A program made the translations under genes and the position numbers. A DNA stretch of 64,000 bases from assembly GCA_019915015.1 (NCBI GenBank), contig JAHBBC010000004.1, forward strand, positions 124,001 through 188,000, given 5' to 3'. The notes beneath the pieces were generated by a model. The model worked only from the letters and a program-made list of their open reading frames with translations, did no database searches and had not been told where the DNA came from. Position 1 is the first letter of the stretch; every line of letters begins with the position of its first letter. Positions 1-12,189 of this stretch are shown here, piece by piece. The stretch comes from Auriscalpium vulgare. Its lineage: Eukaryota > Basidiomycota > Agaricomycetes > Russulales > Auriscalpiaceae.

Positions 1-480
1 ATGGCGACACTTCGTACGCGAAAGCTGAATCAGGGTCTCGTTGTCAAGCCCGCGCAAGCACTCACATGCGCAGCAACATGAGAAGAGATGCGAGTCCTAA
101 AGCCAGATAGGAAAATACCTGCAAAGATCAGTCAGACTTGGCTCGCGAGCAACGCAATTCGGCAAAACGACGCACATAGACGGCTGTATCCCAGGCCTGT
201 CTGACTGTAAGATGATGCGGTGCAATACGAGCAACGAGGCGACGCACTCTGCAATCTGTCAGCCCCGTAAAATCCTTCTGGACGACTAGGATCGCAAGGA
301 CCATGACCGTGGAGAGGCGACACCCAAGGTAGACCCAGATCGTCCACCGCTACGCGCACTTCCCACGGAACACGTTGATCTCATAGTCGCATGTCTTGAA
401 AATCTCCCATCTATCATATAGGCATGGTTGTCAGCGGTAATAGATGGGCGGGAGGATGGAGCACGCACAAAACGAGGCCT
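1..480 (-). pseudogene. DUF6533-type membrane protein, broken copy at window edge
   Basis: Read on the minus strand, an exon beginning near 388 gives the family hallmark WE-(x4)-DYE, then a basic loop and RWTIWVY, followed by short exons QAWDTAVY and a hydrophobic helix ending LLMLLRM. These match, exon for exon, the better gene at 4138-5853. The hallmark exon has an in-frame TAG (350-352) where the family has Pro-Tyr/Leu before RW. DUF6533 proteins are predicted multi-pass membrane proteins of unknown function, abundant in Agaricomycetes. The 3' half lies outside the window. It is probably a pseudogene unless the stop is a sequence error. Confidence 0.6.
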
Positions 481-599
481 GCCAGGACATGGAGGAGCTT
501 TAGGAAAGCTTCTGGTGCGTGTCAGGCTCGTGGCCCGTAAGCACGATTTTATCGAGGAGAAACGAACCGTCGGTCTTCGCGATTACCAAGGGATCCCGC

Positions 600-1900
600 C
601 AGCCCGTCATTGAGTATCACCAAGGAGAGACAATGAGATGGACAAGAATAATGCCAAAAAAGAGAGAGGGTAGAGGCTGATCTGGAAGGGCGTCGCCGCG
701 GAGTGCAGGGCATAAATACTATGACGGGACTTGTCGTTGGTGGCCGGTGACTCGTATCCTATGCGGACGGCCGGTCTCATGTAAGAAACATATACGCCTT
801 CAGTGAGTCATTGCGTACATACCGCGCGTTTGTCTCATCGGCATCCAATCAGTGGCTGACTGGAGATGTTCTGATTCTGCAGTGCCTGGACGCGCCGGGC
901 GCTGTTCCGAAAGAACGCGGCCAGGGGTGGAAATGGGCGAAGTCCAAGGCGACCCGTACATAGTACGTCGTTTGCTGCGCGAGATGGGCGGGACGTACTG
1001 TACAGGAAGCTCAGACACAAACACGCCCTGAACGTTGATGATGTGGAACTGCGCATGCACGCGGCCTTCGCTCACCGCGGCGCTTGGACCCTGATCGCAG
1101 CCGCTCATCCCTCGCCATTTGGTGACCGTCTTCCGCTGCACAGCGTCGTAAAGGGCAGCACAGATGAGCATTGCGAGGAATGGGGAGGTCCCATTGGCGC
1201 GGTTACGCAGCGTGCGCTGGATGTGCAGGACGGCCCAGCTGCGGACCCTGGACACTGCTGGTTCCCGGGGGTCGTCATTTGCGTCATCGCTTCTCCCTTC
1301 AACGGATTCGAGCCTCCCGTCTACTATCTCTTCAGCTTCCTCTGCCTGCGCTCTCAGATGCAATTGCCAACCCTACTATTGCGCCTCTGTGCATACACGC
1401 GCCTCTTCGAGAGCTCAAGAGTCCGGATGTAGCAGTGCTGGAGGCGCCACGTCATTAATCTCGTATTCATGGCTAGTTGTTCGTGTGCTCAGCCCGCCGC
1501 GACACTGGCTGAGATCAACGTCTGCCGCTCTCGATTGAACGTCCGATCTGGCGATGCCGCGCTTGTATCTCAGCCTCATTCCGCAGCCGGTGTTCTGAAA
1601 GCCGCAACGTGCTCGCGGACTCGTGGATCAACTTGGACGTCCGCTTGCGCTTGACAGTCTTCCAAGTCAAGATCTGGGATCCGTGGTGCGTGCCAGCATC
1701 CTGTGGTTGTCATCTGTGTTCAAGCCGACCTGCGTCCCAGGTATTGGAGCGCTACAGCCCCAGCTGTCGACGGCTGCAAAGCTTCCCTCGTCGCGACACC
1801 GTCAGCAAAATGCCCTGCCCAAATTCATCTGGATGCGGGAGCTGAGGAGACGGAGATCAGAGAACCGGTACGCTGCTGCCTTCTACTCTTGAGCGTAGTT
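600..1900. other. Interval without a recognisable gene
   Basis: Overlapping open frames exist on both strands, the longest a minus-strand frame of 187 codons (800-1363), but none shows a domain, a credible splice pattern or a second copy in the window. An unrecognised gene cannot be excluded. Confidence 0.4.
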
Positions 1901-1904
1901 TTCC

Positions 1905-2290
1905 TTAATAAATTCGTTCAGCTGTCGCGGACAATGTGGTTTGCTGGCGGTGTAGCGACGTGTGCTAGGAGCTGTGGGCAACCGCGCTTATAGGTGGATT
2001 GCAGGGGGTAATTTGGCTTTTGCTGGCAGCTACAGTCGAGATTCGGACACTGGTATGTTTTCATGACTGAGTTGACCGTATACTGGATCCGACGGCGTCA
2101 CATTCCCCTCCTAGGTTCTCATCATCTGGCATCTCTCATGGTATGTATGATGCATGGTTCTCGGAGACGCTCCCTACCTGTCTCGCTCCCACAGATTCAT
2201 GGGACATGGTGAGTTTCTTATTTGCCTCTTCCGCAGAATAAATAAGACCGGGCTGAGCAATTCGATCCAGTGCGGCTGGCCGCGGGCGGG
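1905..2290 (+). pseudogene. DUF6533 gene fragment, 3' exons only
   Basis: This stretch aligns with 5110-5470 of the complete paralog over intron and exon alike. It holds the exon encoding GVIWLLLAATVEIRTL, the next exon VLII, the GTATGTATGA donor and the ATTCATGGGAC exon with its GTGAGTTTCTTATTTGCCTC intron. The upstream membrane exons are missing or unrecognisable and the C-terminal SISATRMYR exon is absent. Conservation inside introns shows copying at the DNA level. I infer a non-functional fragment. Confidence 0.6.
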
Positions 2291-2651
2291 GACCGGTGGC
2301 AGGCGGAGCTTCGCGACTACTTTGTGATGAGCGGGTGCGCGCTGCCAGTGGTTATCGAGAGGATGCGCGGACGTGCGCGGCTAGATGGATCTGCGTAGTA
2401 GTAGGCAGCGAGGGCGATTAGTCGTTGTGAGATTTATGCTGGTAGTCTTCATGCACTGTCTCTCCGCTGCCTATATATAAAAGCAAAATATATTGATCAA
2501 GGTAAGCTGGAGCGTCGGCATCAATATGTGCGGCGGCGCAATGAACAGGTGGACACCGGCGGTGAGCATTGCCTACTAGACGTTTGCACGGCCGGAGCAA
2601 ACTCACCACTCCTCGGAATTTTGAAGAATGGAGGTTTGCGATGGTTTCAAA

Positions 2652-3470
2652 GCAGTATATATGTTTTCCATACCGTAGGAACTGATTGTGTATCATCCGG
2701 GAGCTTGGCCGTAGGTGCCCCGGTTTGCATGAGTTCGACTTGCACCTCGCTTTCGGAGGTTGCCGAGAGTCGCCCGAGGCGCGTGATTATTGGCGCCCGA
2801 CCCATCTTCCCCTCGTTCAACAGCGTCGACCATGTCCTCCATACCCACCACTCAGTCATCAGCAGCAATTCGACATCGGGCGTCGCTCGTAATGGCAGGA
2901 CATATGTAGCGGGCAGCAGACAACCCGCAGAGAGGAACGGTGCTCAGGTGCGTAGCCATCCATCCTCGTTGCTCAACATCGCTGACCATCGTCATGACCA
3001 TCGTCACAGATCGTCTACCTCTCTCCACCTCTGCAGAGTACAAAATCTCTCTACGCGCTCGCCCTCCCGTTTTGTGCTGGACAGAAGCCAGCCCAGGTCT
3101 TCCCGGACGACAGGCGGGCTGCATCGGCGCATCGGTCGGCTTCCTCGTCTTCCGACCACCCGGGCGCTCTTCTTCCACGTATGCTTCCTCCCATGTACGC
3201 CCCCGTCAAAGCTTACACGCCATTCCAGCTCATCGGTTCGATGCGCTCGCGTGCCTCGAGCTCGTCGCGCGCGGGCGATGTGCGCATCTCCCGGAGACGA
3301 CCTCATCTTCGGCGGGCAGACAAGCGTGGCATGGAACATGAGGATCTCCCAAGATGGCGTGGGCACAACTAGGTATGCCGCGGGGCTGTGCTGCGCCCGG
3401 CGTCGAGATCCGATGCAATCACTCCTCCGCGTGCCCATCCCGCTGCACGCTGCGACCACCGACCGCACCT
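2652..3470 (+). CDS. Hypothetical gene, left copy of an inverted pair
   Basis: A long open frame spans 2528-3472. The supported part begins at the TATA-like AGTATATATG (2654). It is matched by an inverted copy at 15240-16036, and the forward frame is the one kept between copies: both read SLAVGAPVCM, GARPIFPSFN, HHSVISS, VAGSRQ and AERN. A donor GTGCGTAG at about 2946 and acceptors near 3010 and 3022 suggest an intron. The product is Ser/Arg-rich with no domain I recognise. The start is uncertain. It may be a fragment of a larger gene. Confidence 0.4.
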
Positions 3471-3750
3471 AGGCTTGCACATATTGTACTCGGCGGCGGG
3501 CGATCCGACATTTGGGCAAGGCAAGCTTCTTGTATGTATCTATGCGACTTTATCCACAAATATAACGCATCTGCTGCCGATTATGGGTCGCGGCATGTCG
3601 GTGAGATACGCCAAGTACGAAGTCGCCCCGAACACGGGTGAGCTCTTCTGACGGGCAGTTGCCATGACGGCCGCCGGTCGTCCACATCCACTCAGGAGGT
3701 AATTTCACCGCGTATCGCCAGGTTTCTGCACATTGATTTATCGGAAGGGC

Positions 3751-3828
3751 ATTGCTTCTCGTGAGAGGGCATTGCTTCTCGTGAGAGGGCATTGCTTCTC
3801 GTGAGAGGGTATTGCTTCTCGTGAGAGG
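3751..3828. repeat. 20-bp tandem repeat, four units
   Basis: The unit ATTGCTTCTCGTGAGAGGGC begins at 3751, 3771, 3791 and 3811. The third unit ends in T rather than C and the last is partial. It lies between the hypothetical locus and the DUF6533 gene. Confidence 0.9.
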
Positions 3829-4137
3829 AGCGGCTTCATTGTGCGCATGCATATATGCACTTGAATTGTGGCGATGAGCACTGAGGGTAAGAATGCTTTG
3901 TCGCTGGTACATCACCCACAGGCTTCTAACTCTGATTTTGACTCGACTGATCAACAATGCGCAGCGTCCTAGATGATCTCTCTCTCCATCATGCCATTCA
4001 GTTCTTCAAGATGCTGGGAATCAATCATAGCGAAGAACTCTCAATCAGCGTACGCTCGGAACTTCAAAAGAGCCCGCATCTCCCCTGCCATCATGTAGCC
4101 TCCCATTGAGTCCATCCATCCTTACAACAATAGCACT

Positions 4138-5853
4138 ATGAGAAGCTGGACAGACCCAGGCGCCACCATCTCCACGGAGCGTACGCTCACCCAACATTTT
4201 GACGGACGCTCTATTCATGTCCTATTGCCTGTTTAGATGTCCACGTTCAGCTTTGCCATGTCTTGCTGGGCCTTATCTTGTAAGTCGCAAGCCCTGCGAA
4301 ATGCCCGACGCTGATCGAGCTGCGATGCATCACTGTCTGTGAAGGTGGGAGGTCGTCACAACCTGCGACTACGAGGTCGACGTCTTGCGTGGACGCCGGC
4401 GCTACCTGTGGACGATCTGGATCTATTCCGGCTGCCGGCTCTCTATGATCATCGCGTTGATCAGCATGATCGTCACCAAGGACATTGCTGGACTCGATAG
4501 CTGCACGGTTCGTATTCTGTTAGGCGTTTGATTGTGCTGTCTGTTGAAGAACGTGCTCTCGCAGGCATGGGACGCCTCGGTCTACGTGCGTCTGCCCTCC
4601 TCTCGCTACATAGCAAATAGCAGACCATGTCATTTTCGCGGGCTCGGTAGGCCTTCGGGTATCTCAGCCTCGGCCTGGCCTCTTCCCTCATATTACTCCG
4701 AATGTGAGTCCTCGATTTGGAAGCACAGCAGATATACATTTTCACACTCTACAGCTTTGCTGTATGGCAGCGGCAGGTGGTTATCATGGCGGTGTCGTCT
4801 GCCATATGGGCCTCGAGCACTGTGCTCAATATCCGTTGTACGCTATTCTCTGCCTGTCGTATGATCAGATCTGATACATCAGAACCCAGACATCATACTC
4901 GTACGTCACTCCGCGTTGTCTTTGATATGCTATCTAACGACTTCTCCGCGCTAGGTACGCTCTGTGTACTCGCCGCAAGCGGGGGGATGCATCCCTGTCG
5001 ACTCCGTGCAGTCAATTCTCAACACCGCCGGCATTGTCGTCTCCGATCTATTGCTTCTCATAATCCTGCTGGTAGGCGTCTTGAGGCACCATATAGACAT
5101 TTTCGAGCTGCCGCGGGGCTTCGGTGGGCTCTGGGATCTGCTGTGGCGCCAGGTGTGTGTATCTGATTGCGTGACGCTGTGGGCAACCGTGCTTATAGGT
5201 GGACCTTAGGGGATAACTTGGCTCTTACTCGCGGCTACAGTCGAGATTCCGACACTGGTATGTTATTCATGGCTACGTTGACCGTATACTTGATCCGATG
5301 GCGTCACATTCCCCTAGGTTCTCATCATCTTGAATCTCAATGGTATGTATGACGCACGGTTCTTGGAGACACTCCCTAACTGTTTCGCTCCGACAGACTC
5401 ATGGGACGTGGTGAGTTTCTTATTTGCCTCTTGCGCAGCATAAATACGAGTCGGGCTGAGCAATTCCATTCAGATGCTCGAAGTCGTCGCGCGTAAGTAC
5501 CGAGCGCGAGCGGGTTCTGCGCTCGACTAATAAATGTACAGTCGGGACCCTATCTATCAGCGCCACTAGGATGTATCGCACACTCGCCTATTACCAGCCG
5601 CGCATAGAATTCTCGTGCGTGTCTCATTTTCCCAACCTCATCTTTGTTCCGCTTGCCGCGTCTCTGACATGGCGGATGTGTTGGTACTAGACCCATTCCT
5701 CTCGACGACGACGACGACTCGTGGAGCGCCACTGTCGTCCCTGGAATCAGCCGGGTGGTGACGCATGCATCACGCGACTCGATAGAGACGGTCCCGAGGG
5801 GATCATCTATGGAAGACTGGCCAGCAGAAACCGCTCGAAGCTTGCACGTATAA
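4138..5853 (+). CDS. DUF6533-domain multi-pass membrane protein
   Basis: Exons begin 4138-4180 (MRSWTDPG...), 4237-4279 and 4345-4507; the third carries the family signature WEVVTTCDYE and WTIWIYSGCR. Further exons include AWDASVY (4564-4584), a hydrophobic helix (4651-4703), IYIFTLYSFAVW (from 4729), VYSPQAGGC...IVVSDLLLLIILL, GITWLLLAATVEIPTL, VLIILNLN and GTLSISATRMYR. The tail has five Asp in a row and ends at TAA 5851-5853. The order fits a seven-helix-like DUF6533 protein, function unknown. At the 4703/4729 junction the reading phase does not match with consensus splice sites, and the CGTTGTACG donor near 4840 is also ambiguous. The copy may therefore be slightly damaged or use unusual splicing. 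Confidence 0.65.
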
Positions 5854-6159
5854 CATGCCATTCTGAACCTATCATAAGCATCTCTGCCGCTACATCACTC
5901 AGAAGGAGTCTCCTTTCTGTCAAGGGTTCTCTCCGAGCACCGTGGACCGCTTTCTGTGCGGCAATTCCTTTATGTTGTATGGCCAGCGCGTCAGCATTGA
6001 GCAGGAATTACTCGACGGTCACTGTCTACGATTTACCCCTAGATAATTTGTCCAGTAATGCTCGCATTCCCACCTTCCCATCCGGCTTCCTTCCCACTCC
6101 AAGAGGATAACATCTCTCATCGCACCTCTACTCGTGGACGTGCTTGTGGAACAATAGAT
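5854..6159. other. Spacer between convergent DUF6533 copies
   Basis: I find no exon or domain here. The interval lies between the stop of the plus-strand copy and the tail of the minus-strand copy, so it probably holds the 3' untranslated regions of both. Confidence 0.4.
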
Positions 6160-6871
6160 CCCAGCGACCCTGGTAGACATAGGAAGAATTGCTTACGATG
6201 CCCGTGCGCTGCAAAAGATGAATTAGCCTGCCAATACATCGTCAGCATCAGAACGGACGGAATTCAGCGGCAAACAGGGTAGGTTGACCGCGACGACCGG
6301 CGGTAAGATAATACGCACGAGAAGTCCGTGGGGGGCCTGTAATCCGTAAGAATGCGATACATCCGGGTCGCACTTATTGATAGGGTGGCCACTGGACATT
6401 CATGATTAACACGCGCCACGGCAAAGTGTGAGCTCAAGACCGAAGTACTCACGAGTGACAATTCTCGAATATCTCGAGGATTTGATGAGCACTGACGTCT
6501 AGAGCAGTGAGGAAAGATGCGCACCAGATCCCGGGGATCTATTCACCGAGGAATGGTTAGAAAAGCGCATATCCGCCAGCGACGCCCCGGACGTACCGTT
6601 GAAGTTCAAGGTGACGAGCACCTACAAAGGCATACGTACATCAGATAAAATACGCGCGAGGTATCAGCACGAGGCTCACGAGCACCGGAATCTCGACCAA
6701 CATCGCCAGCGAAAGCCACACAATTCCCTGCGCGGGCCCGTCAGCGAGGACCTGAAGTTCTGCCGAGCAGCCAGTGACGCACCTGATGCCACAATGAAGT
6801 GATACATACCCAGAAGAAGCAACGTAACCTTCCGTTGAAGCCACGGCCGAAGGCAGTTTCCAGTTCGTCAT
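6160..6871 (-). pseudogene. DUF6533 paralog with an internal deletion
   Basis: The minus strand starts with ATG at 6871 (MTNWKLPSAVASTEG), almost the same N-terminus as the copy at 13703. The next segment already encodes GIVWLSLAMLVEIPVLV, the sixth-helix exon, so the WE...DYE exon and the following helices are missing. Downstream are VLVTLNFN and ATLSISATRMYRILTDY, the usual C-terminal exons. Start and end are kept while the middle of the family is lost, which indicates an internal deletion and a non-functional product. Confidence 0.6.
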
Positions 6872-6899
6872 GCAGATGAAAATTGGACAGCTCAAAATC

Positions 6900-8460
6900 T
6901 AGGAAGCTAGGCAGAGGGGAGAGATCGCAAGGAGACCCGATTGAGCAACGTTTTGTTTAAGTCTGCGGCGGCCGCTGCCGTCGGTCTCCTGAGCGACTCG
7001 CGGCATCTTCGTTTTTGGCATCTCGGCTTCGGAGTTCCCAGCGCGCGGGAGCAGTAGTGTGGGGAAGCCAATGCCGTACTGATGAAATGCCTTGATGATG
7101 CCTGCGAGAAGACAAAGTGAGAGTTCTGACCATCAACCGACCTGCTGACGGCAGAGATGATATCGCAGATGTTCGTCGACATCTTGATCTTTGTTTGTTG
7201 CCCAGGGCCCTAGCACGAGTGCATCCCCCAGAAGTCGTAGACTGGAATGCTTGCCATGTACGTATCACGAATCCAGCATCCGAGGAGCTGAAGAAACGCG
7301 TGTTCGCCATGTAGTTGATGACCACTGGAGAAGTTGCGTAGCTGGAACGATGTCGCTTCCGGCGTACAGAGCAAAGAAATACAGGGCAAGCCGCAGTCAG
7401 AAAGCAAAGATAAAGAACGTTTTCATCCGGGAAAAGGAGACATATCTTGAGGCGGCCGCCGTGCCAAAGTTCCCCGCTGAAGCCCCCGGACGTAGCCCAG
7501 CGAGTCGCCGGGGTCCCGCAGAACTCCCAGTCGCAGCTGCGCCGAAGGCTGTTTGTTCAATTCCACGTTCATCATCGTGTTCACTTCCACGTTCATCCTA
7601 TCCTTCTGAAGCCCACAGATCTTCGTCGCTCCGTGCACACTCATCTCAACCAACAGATTCTGCATGTCAGTGGTCTTCGTCTTCTGCGCAAAAATATTCC
7701 GACATCTGCATCGCCCGTCTCGTTCTGACCCCGACATCTCTTCGCCGCCGAGGCCCGAGATCCGCTTTTTTCATTCACCACCGCCGGCATCGAGGATATG
7801 GAAGTGCGTCGCCATTTGCAGCCTTAACGCCCAATAGACGCCCAGTTTCTGTGCATGGTGCGGTGCAAAGCCCCGTCGTAAATACTTCAAGCGGCGAGGA
7901 CTCAGGACTGATGGGGAATGCGCAGGAACAGTTTGCTGATTGCGGGCAAATGGAGAACTCAGAGGTGCGCCATGATGCCAACAACAAGCGCGTTCTTGTA
8001 CTGACCATGTTCTGTATCGCAGCTTGTTGCTAGGCGACGCCTACGCTTTCTCGCACAAGACATCGCCCGCCCGCCCTGGCATTGTCCATCTCGGACACGC
8101 TCCACCGTCCCGACCCAGCTGCACGCTGCTTGTCGCTACAAATTGACGTTGGCTGTCGACGGCCCGCTGCCATCCTGCCTCTGCGCACTGCGTCCCCTTT
8201 TACACCTGCGCTTCCATCGAGGATTTTCCTGGCGTGTGCTCGTAATCGCAGTCCTCGCAGGAGCATCTGTCCTCCGCCTGCCTCGCGAGTCCAACGGTAT
8301 GCTTGGTGTCTTCAATAGCTATACAATGCCTCAGCCTCGTGTTTGTCAAACGCATATCCACGCGTAAGTCAAGAATACCAGGCTATGAATGACTAACCGA
8401 GTTCTATTGTCCTCCAGGAGGTCGGCATGGTTTGGTGTTTGCCTTGTGCCCATACAAAGG
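6900..8460. other. Interval with no gene I can support
   Basis: The plus strand has a 280-codon open frame (7191-8033) and the minus strand has frames at 6957-7325 and 7423-7737, overlapping each other. None has a domain, convincing splice sites or a copy elsewhere in the window. The region upstream of 8575 probably contains the promoter of the next gene. Confidence 0.35.
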
Positions 8461-8497
8461 TACCTTGTAACAACGGCGAATGCGTCATACGGGACGC

Positions 8498-8503
8498 TAT
8501 AAA
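8498..8503 (+). promoter_or_regulatory. TATA box shared by the two tandem paralogs
   Basis: TATAAA lies within GCTATAAAGCCTG, 72 nt before the ATG at 8575. The same core GCTATAAAGCCTG precedes the second paralog at 10541. Confidence 0.65.
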
Positions 8504-8574
8504 GCCTGCTGAGCACACCTCGCGCACCCTCTATCAAGCTTACCTTGTACGCCTCGTACGCCCTCTCATATACC

Positions 8575-9649
8575 ATGCTGCCACCTCCAAGAGACCCAGA
8601 CCAACCCTACGACCCAAACCAGCAACCATGTGAGTCGCTTCGCACGCGCGCACGCACATCTGACGCCAACCTCTCACAAGTTCACCCACTTGATGACTAC
8701 TGCCCGTTACCATTGTGCGTCTTATTTACACGAGTTTGCATATCCCGCTGACTTGCTACAGCTGTATCGACCTGAACGGGCAGAAAGCCCTCGCCACATA
8801 CCGTAAACACGGGTGCATCGGGAGGACTTTCGGGCCGGACCCTGCGCTACACTATTTCAGACGCCTCTTCGCGCCCTTTCCCTCTCCGCCACTCGGCCGC
8901 TCGCTGCTGCCCAACTATTATCCTGACGACGATGCCGATGGCGATATCATCGCTACGAGGCATCCCCCTGGCTATGCGGTATCTGCCGATAGCCAATCTT
9001 TGTTGCAGTCCTACAGCACTATCGACCATTGCGGTCTTTCGCTTCGCCGCCTGGATCTCATCCCACAGCGACTGTTCCAAGGGGATGGACGCACCCCGCT
9101 GGGGGCGCCGATCTTTTTCAGAGCAAATGATTTGTACGGTCGGGAGTACGGGTTACCCCTTGCGGATGCGGACGTTGCCAGACGGGTGATTTGTTCGACC
9201 CTCGAGCGCTACAATCTGACTACCGCTGTTGGTAGTGATGACTTCATCCGCATTGTCATAGAGGTGCGCGGTACCCTCCATGCGCCCGCTCAGGTGCTGA
9301 CTCATTGCCTCGCCCTTCAGTGCGACGCGCATGCGAGCTTCCTGATCCGCACCCCCATTCACAGATCTAAATCGCGGGAATTGATTTCTTTCAAGGGGCT
9401 CGCCGCCGGTATCTTCGAGTCCATCAGAGTGTACTTGCGCCGAGTACGTACTCACTCCTTCTGTTCATTGGGATCTCACTCAGCTGCGTATGTTGCCAGG
9501 ACGCTTTTGTGTATAACGGCGGGGTTAGGTGGCTGGCCATGGGCGGCCGCGTTGTCGGGCTTGATGAGCTGGTGCTCGTTGGACTCCTGCATGTTGGTTG
9601 GGCAACTTGGCAGCCTTTACTCGCGGTCATAAAGCCTCGCCGGTGGTAA
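8575..9649 (+). CDS. Unknown Agaricomycete protein, tandem copy 1
   Basis: Five exons keep one frame: 8575-8629, 8681-8714, 8762-9263, 9321-9443 and 9500-9649, giving 287 residues and ending TAA 9647-9649. The fourth boundary was chosen by homology to the neighbour at 10656, because the 57-nt intron 9264-9320 is a multiple of three and could be read through. Shared blocks are YRKHGCIGRTFG, LIPQRL, a YGREYGLPL region and a C-terminus with LDELVLVGLLHVGWATWQPLL. No signal peptide, membrane segment or known domain is visible. Exact frame through all junctions and similarity to copy 2 support a real gene of unknown function. Confidence 0.75.
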
Positions 9650-10540
9650 TTGAATCCTATTCCAGAGGGTAGTCTTAATGTATTTCTGTCTGACTTGTTG
9701 AGTGGGGGTGCCTCATCTGGGTGAAGGCCGTAATTGTCGATCGATACTTGCATTAAATATTAGTGGAGAAAACGAGATCTGGCGGCCTCGACGGGGAGAG
9801 GGACCCGAGACACGTGGTTTCGGGGTCTGCCAGCGCGTCAGGGCTGCTGAGAGCCCGACAGCTCGCCAACCGTCAGCTTGTGACCTACGCTCAGCAGCCT
9901 GCCATATTTTCTAACAATGTTTAATGCATCCCTTTCATATCGACCTGAATTCCCCATCGCCGTCGCGTCAACTGCTGCGAGGGTCACGGTCTCGATACCC
10001 TTTTCGAGTCAGGACGTCGTATACAACGCTCGGGCCGACCGCGAGGGAGTTTGGAAGGCTGTTTGGATTTCGAAAGACAGCGAGACGCGATCGTGATGAG
10101 CTACGAGGTGAGTTTTGCCCAAATTCAACATGTGGACAGCTTGCTGGCTGATTGCCCACCATTTCTTCCGTGTCTATGTCCCATCCAGTTACTTCGATTG
10201 CTGCTCGCAGACCCGCTGCCAACCGAGACGTTCGCATATCTGCGGCGTTGGAAGCGGTCCGACATCTTGTACCAAGCTTCGACCTTGCACAGAGTATCTG
10301 CGCTGACCGGACCCACGTCATGCAGGACGCAGCCGGCGTACCGTCGGTGTCGAGGGCTGTACATGGTCAAAGGCGGGGATGCCTCATGTCCGTCGTCCTG
10401 CGTGCGTGTATTTGCAGTGCTAATACAAGGACACAGCTACGCGTACGTTGGCTTGATCACTTACAAGGTCGTCGGCCTCGTGGCGATACAAGGTCTACGC
10501 GGACTTTGATCGCAGGTTTCGTAGCATCGGCAAACGAGGT
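9650..10540. other. Intergenic stretch between tandem paralogs
   Basis: Several moderate open frames overlap (for example 10051-10509 + and 9968-10321 -) with a possible intron starting GTGAGTTTTG near 10108. I recognise no domain and cannot choose a frame. An exon of an unknown gene is possible. Confidence 0.35.
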
Positions 10541-10542
10541 GC

Positions 10543-10548
10543 TATAAA
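10543..10548 (+). promoter_or_regulatory. TATA box of tandem paralog 2
   Basis: TATAAA sits in the same GCTATAAAGCCTG context as the box at 8498-8503, 108 nt before the ATG at 10656. Confidence 0.6.
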
Positions 10549-10655
10549 GCCTGGCGCGGAACGTCTCGGGGCACTCTTTTTTCCTTCCTCAAGGTTATGA
10601 CCAGTACGCTCTCTTGAATCCTACTCTGCCCTCATGCTTATGCTATGAGGAGCGC

Positions 10656-11611
10656 ATGGCAGCTCCACCTCAACGTCTGTCTCCCCTCTCGCCGTCATAA
10701 CCGCTCATATACTCTGAAATCCTCTAACTATAGCTATTCAGATTTTTACTCAGCTCTTGCCACTTTACGCCAACACGGATGCATCGCCAAAACATTCGGG
10801 GCCGACGGCGCGCAGTATTACCTTCAACGCCTTTTCTTCCGGCCGACCACCGCCCCCGTGGTTCCCCTCGTGCGCTTGCCCACAGCCACCAACGGCATGC
10901 CCGCCGCCATTCTGGTCGCCCGCGAACCGCCCTGTGGCGCGCAAGCCGACATCCACGAAGGTCCGGCGGGCGGGCCGTACTGGATATTCGACCTCTACGG
11001 CGATGCGCTGCAACGGCTGGAGCACATCCCGCAGCGCTTGTCCTCGGACGCAAACACAGTGCTCGATATGCCGGTGTTTTTCAAGCAACTAAACGGGGCG
11101 TGTGGGCTGCCGCTGGGCGCGGCGCTTGCTGCCAGACGGTCCGGGTACGCCATGGCAGTGGCGGGTGCGCATTCGGTCGCTCGCGTCGGTCACAGATCTC
11201 GCATCACCGTCCGTATCGAGGTGTGTCGCATTCTCGCATCCTCTTGCTGACTGCTAGCGCTTACGCTGTGCTCCGCAGGCGCACGCGTATGAGCCCTTCG
11301 CGCGGCGCGTAGACATCCGGAACCCCAACATGAACACCACGATCAGCTTGGGAGAGCTCGCCGGCCGCGTCTGTGATGTCCTTGAATCCTTTTTTGAGGT
11401 ACGTGTTCACCACATCCTTCATGCGGTGCGGGCCCTCGACTGACTGGGCTTCTAGGAATCCACACTAAAGAATTATGACATCAACCAGAGGTACTGGCTC
11501 CATAGGGACGGCGGCGTCATCAAGGTATCCGACGTGCTGGTGCTCGGCCTCGTCAACGTTGGTTTGGAAACTTGGCAACCTCTGCTAGCCTTGCGGGAAG
11601 GTCTCTTCTGA
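10656..11611 (+). CDS. Unknown Agaricomycete protein, tandem copy 2
   Basis: Exons 10656-10678, 10734-11220, 11279-11398 and 11456-11611 join in one frame to 261 residues. The blocks ALATLRQHGCIAKTFG, LEHIPQRL, YGLPLG-like GACGLPLGAAL and VSDVLVLGLVNVGLETWQPLL match copy 1 in order, and the last two introns are at the same places. The first intron has a weak donor (GTCTCC), so the first exon is the least certain part; an upstream ATG at 10597 with a different first intron also keeps the frame. The function is unknown. The two genes look like a direct tandem duplication that kept its promoter. Confidence 0.7.
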
Positions 11612-12189
11612 AGCCCGCAGGCGCGCTTGTACGACTCAAATGTCGGCTCCTCTCCAATGTATCGTTTGCGGTTACTGGGTCTATATGATGTTTGCGAATC
11701 ATACTCGCACACAATCACTCATGTTTGATCTTCTTTTCTTACCGAGCCCCTCTTCAACGAGTGGTCCGGTATCACTGACGTGTACTCGACGCGGGAGACT
11801 ATACTAAGGTGAAACCTTCGTAGATGATTGCTGATGATAGTACTGTTTCATTAGAAGCGAGTCTATGGGTATGATTGTACCAAAGGCACGGGCGTAGCAA
11901 AGCATCGATATCGAATCCAGAGCAATGAGAGTGGGTGGTAGGTTTACCGGAAGTTGCGTGCTAGCTGTGATCACACCTCCAGCGCCTGTACCGCGCGCTT
12001 TCGAAGGACATGATCGCCCATCACCGACAGATTGGTCCCCACGAGCGTCCTGCTGCCAATATAGGTGGGTCTCGCGCGCGAAAAGAGTGCGCGACGTCTA
12101 CGGCCGTACGCTCTGGACGAGGAGGACGCTCATGGGGTGTTCTTCCGGTGCATGGGTATCAGCATCACGCTGACGGCGCCAGGTGTACG
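11612..12189. other. 3' flank, no gene recognised
   Basis: I see no exon I can place here. The right part may contain the poorly conserved cytoplasmic tail exon of the minus-strand DUF6533 gene that follows. Confidence 0.35.

Noticed and set aside
3751..3828. CRISPR array
   Set aside because: Units are contiguous without spacers, and the genome is eukaryotic.
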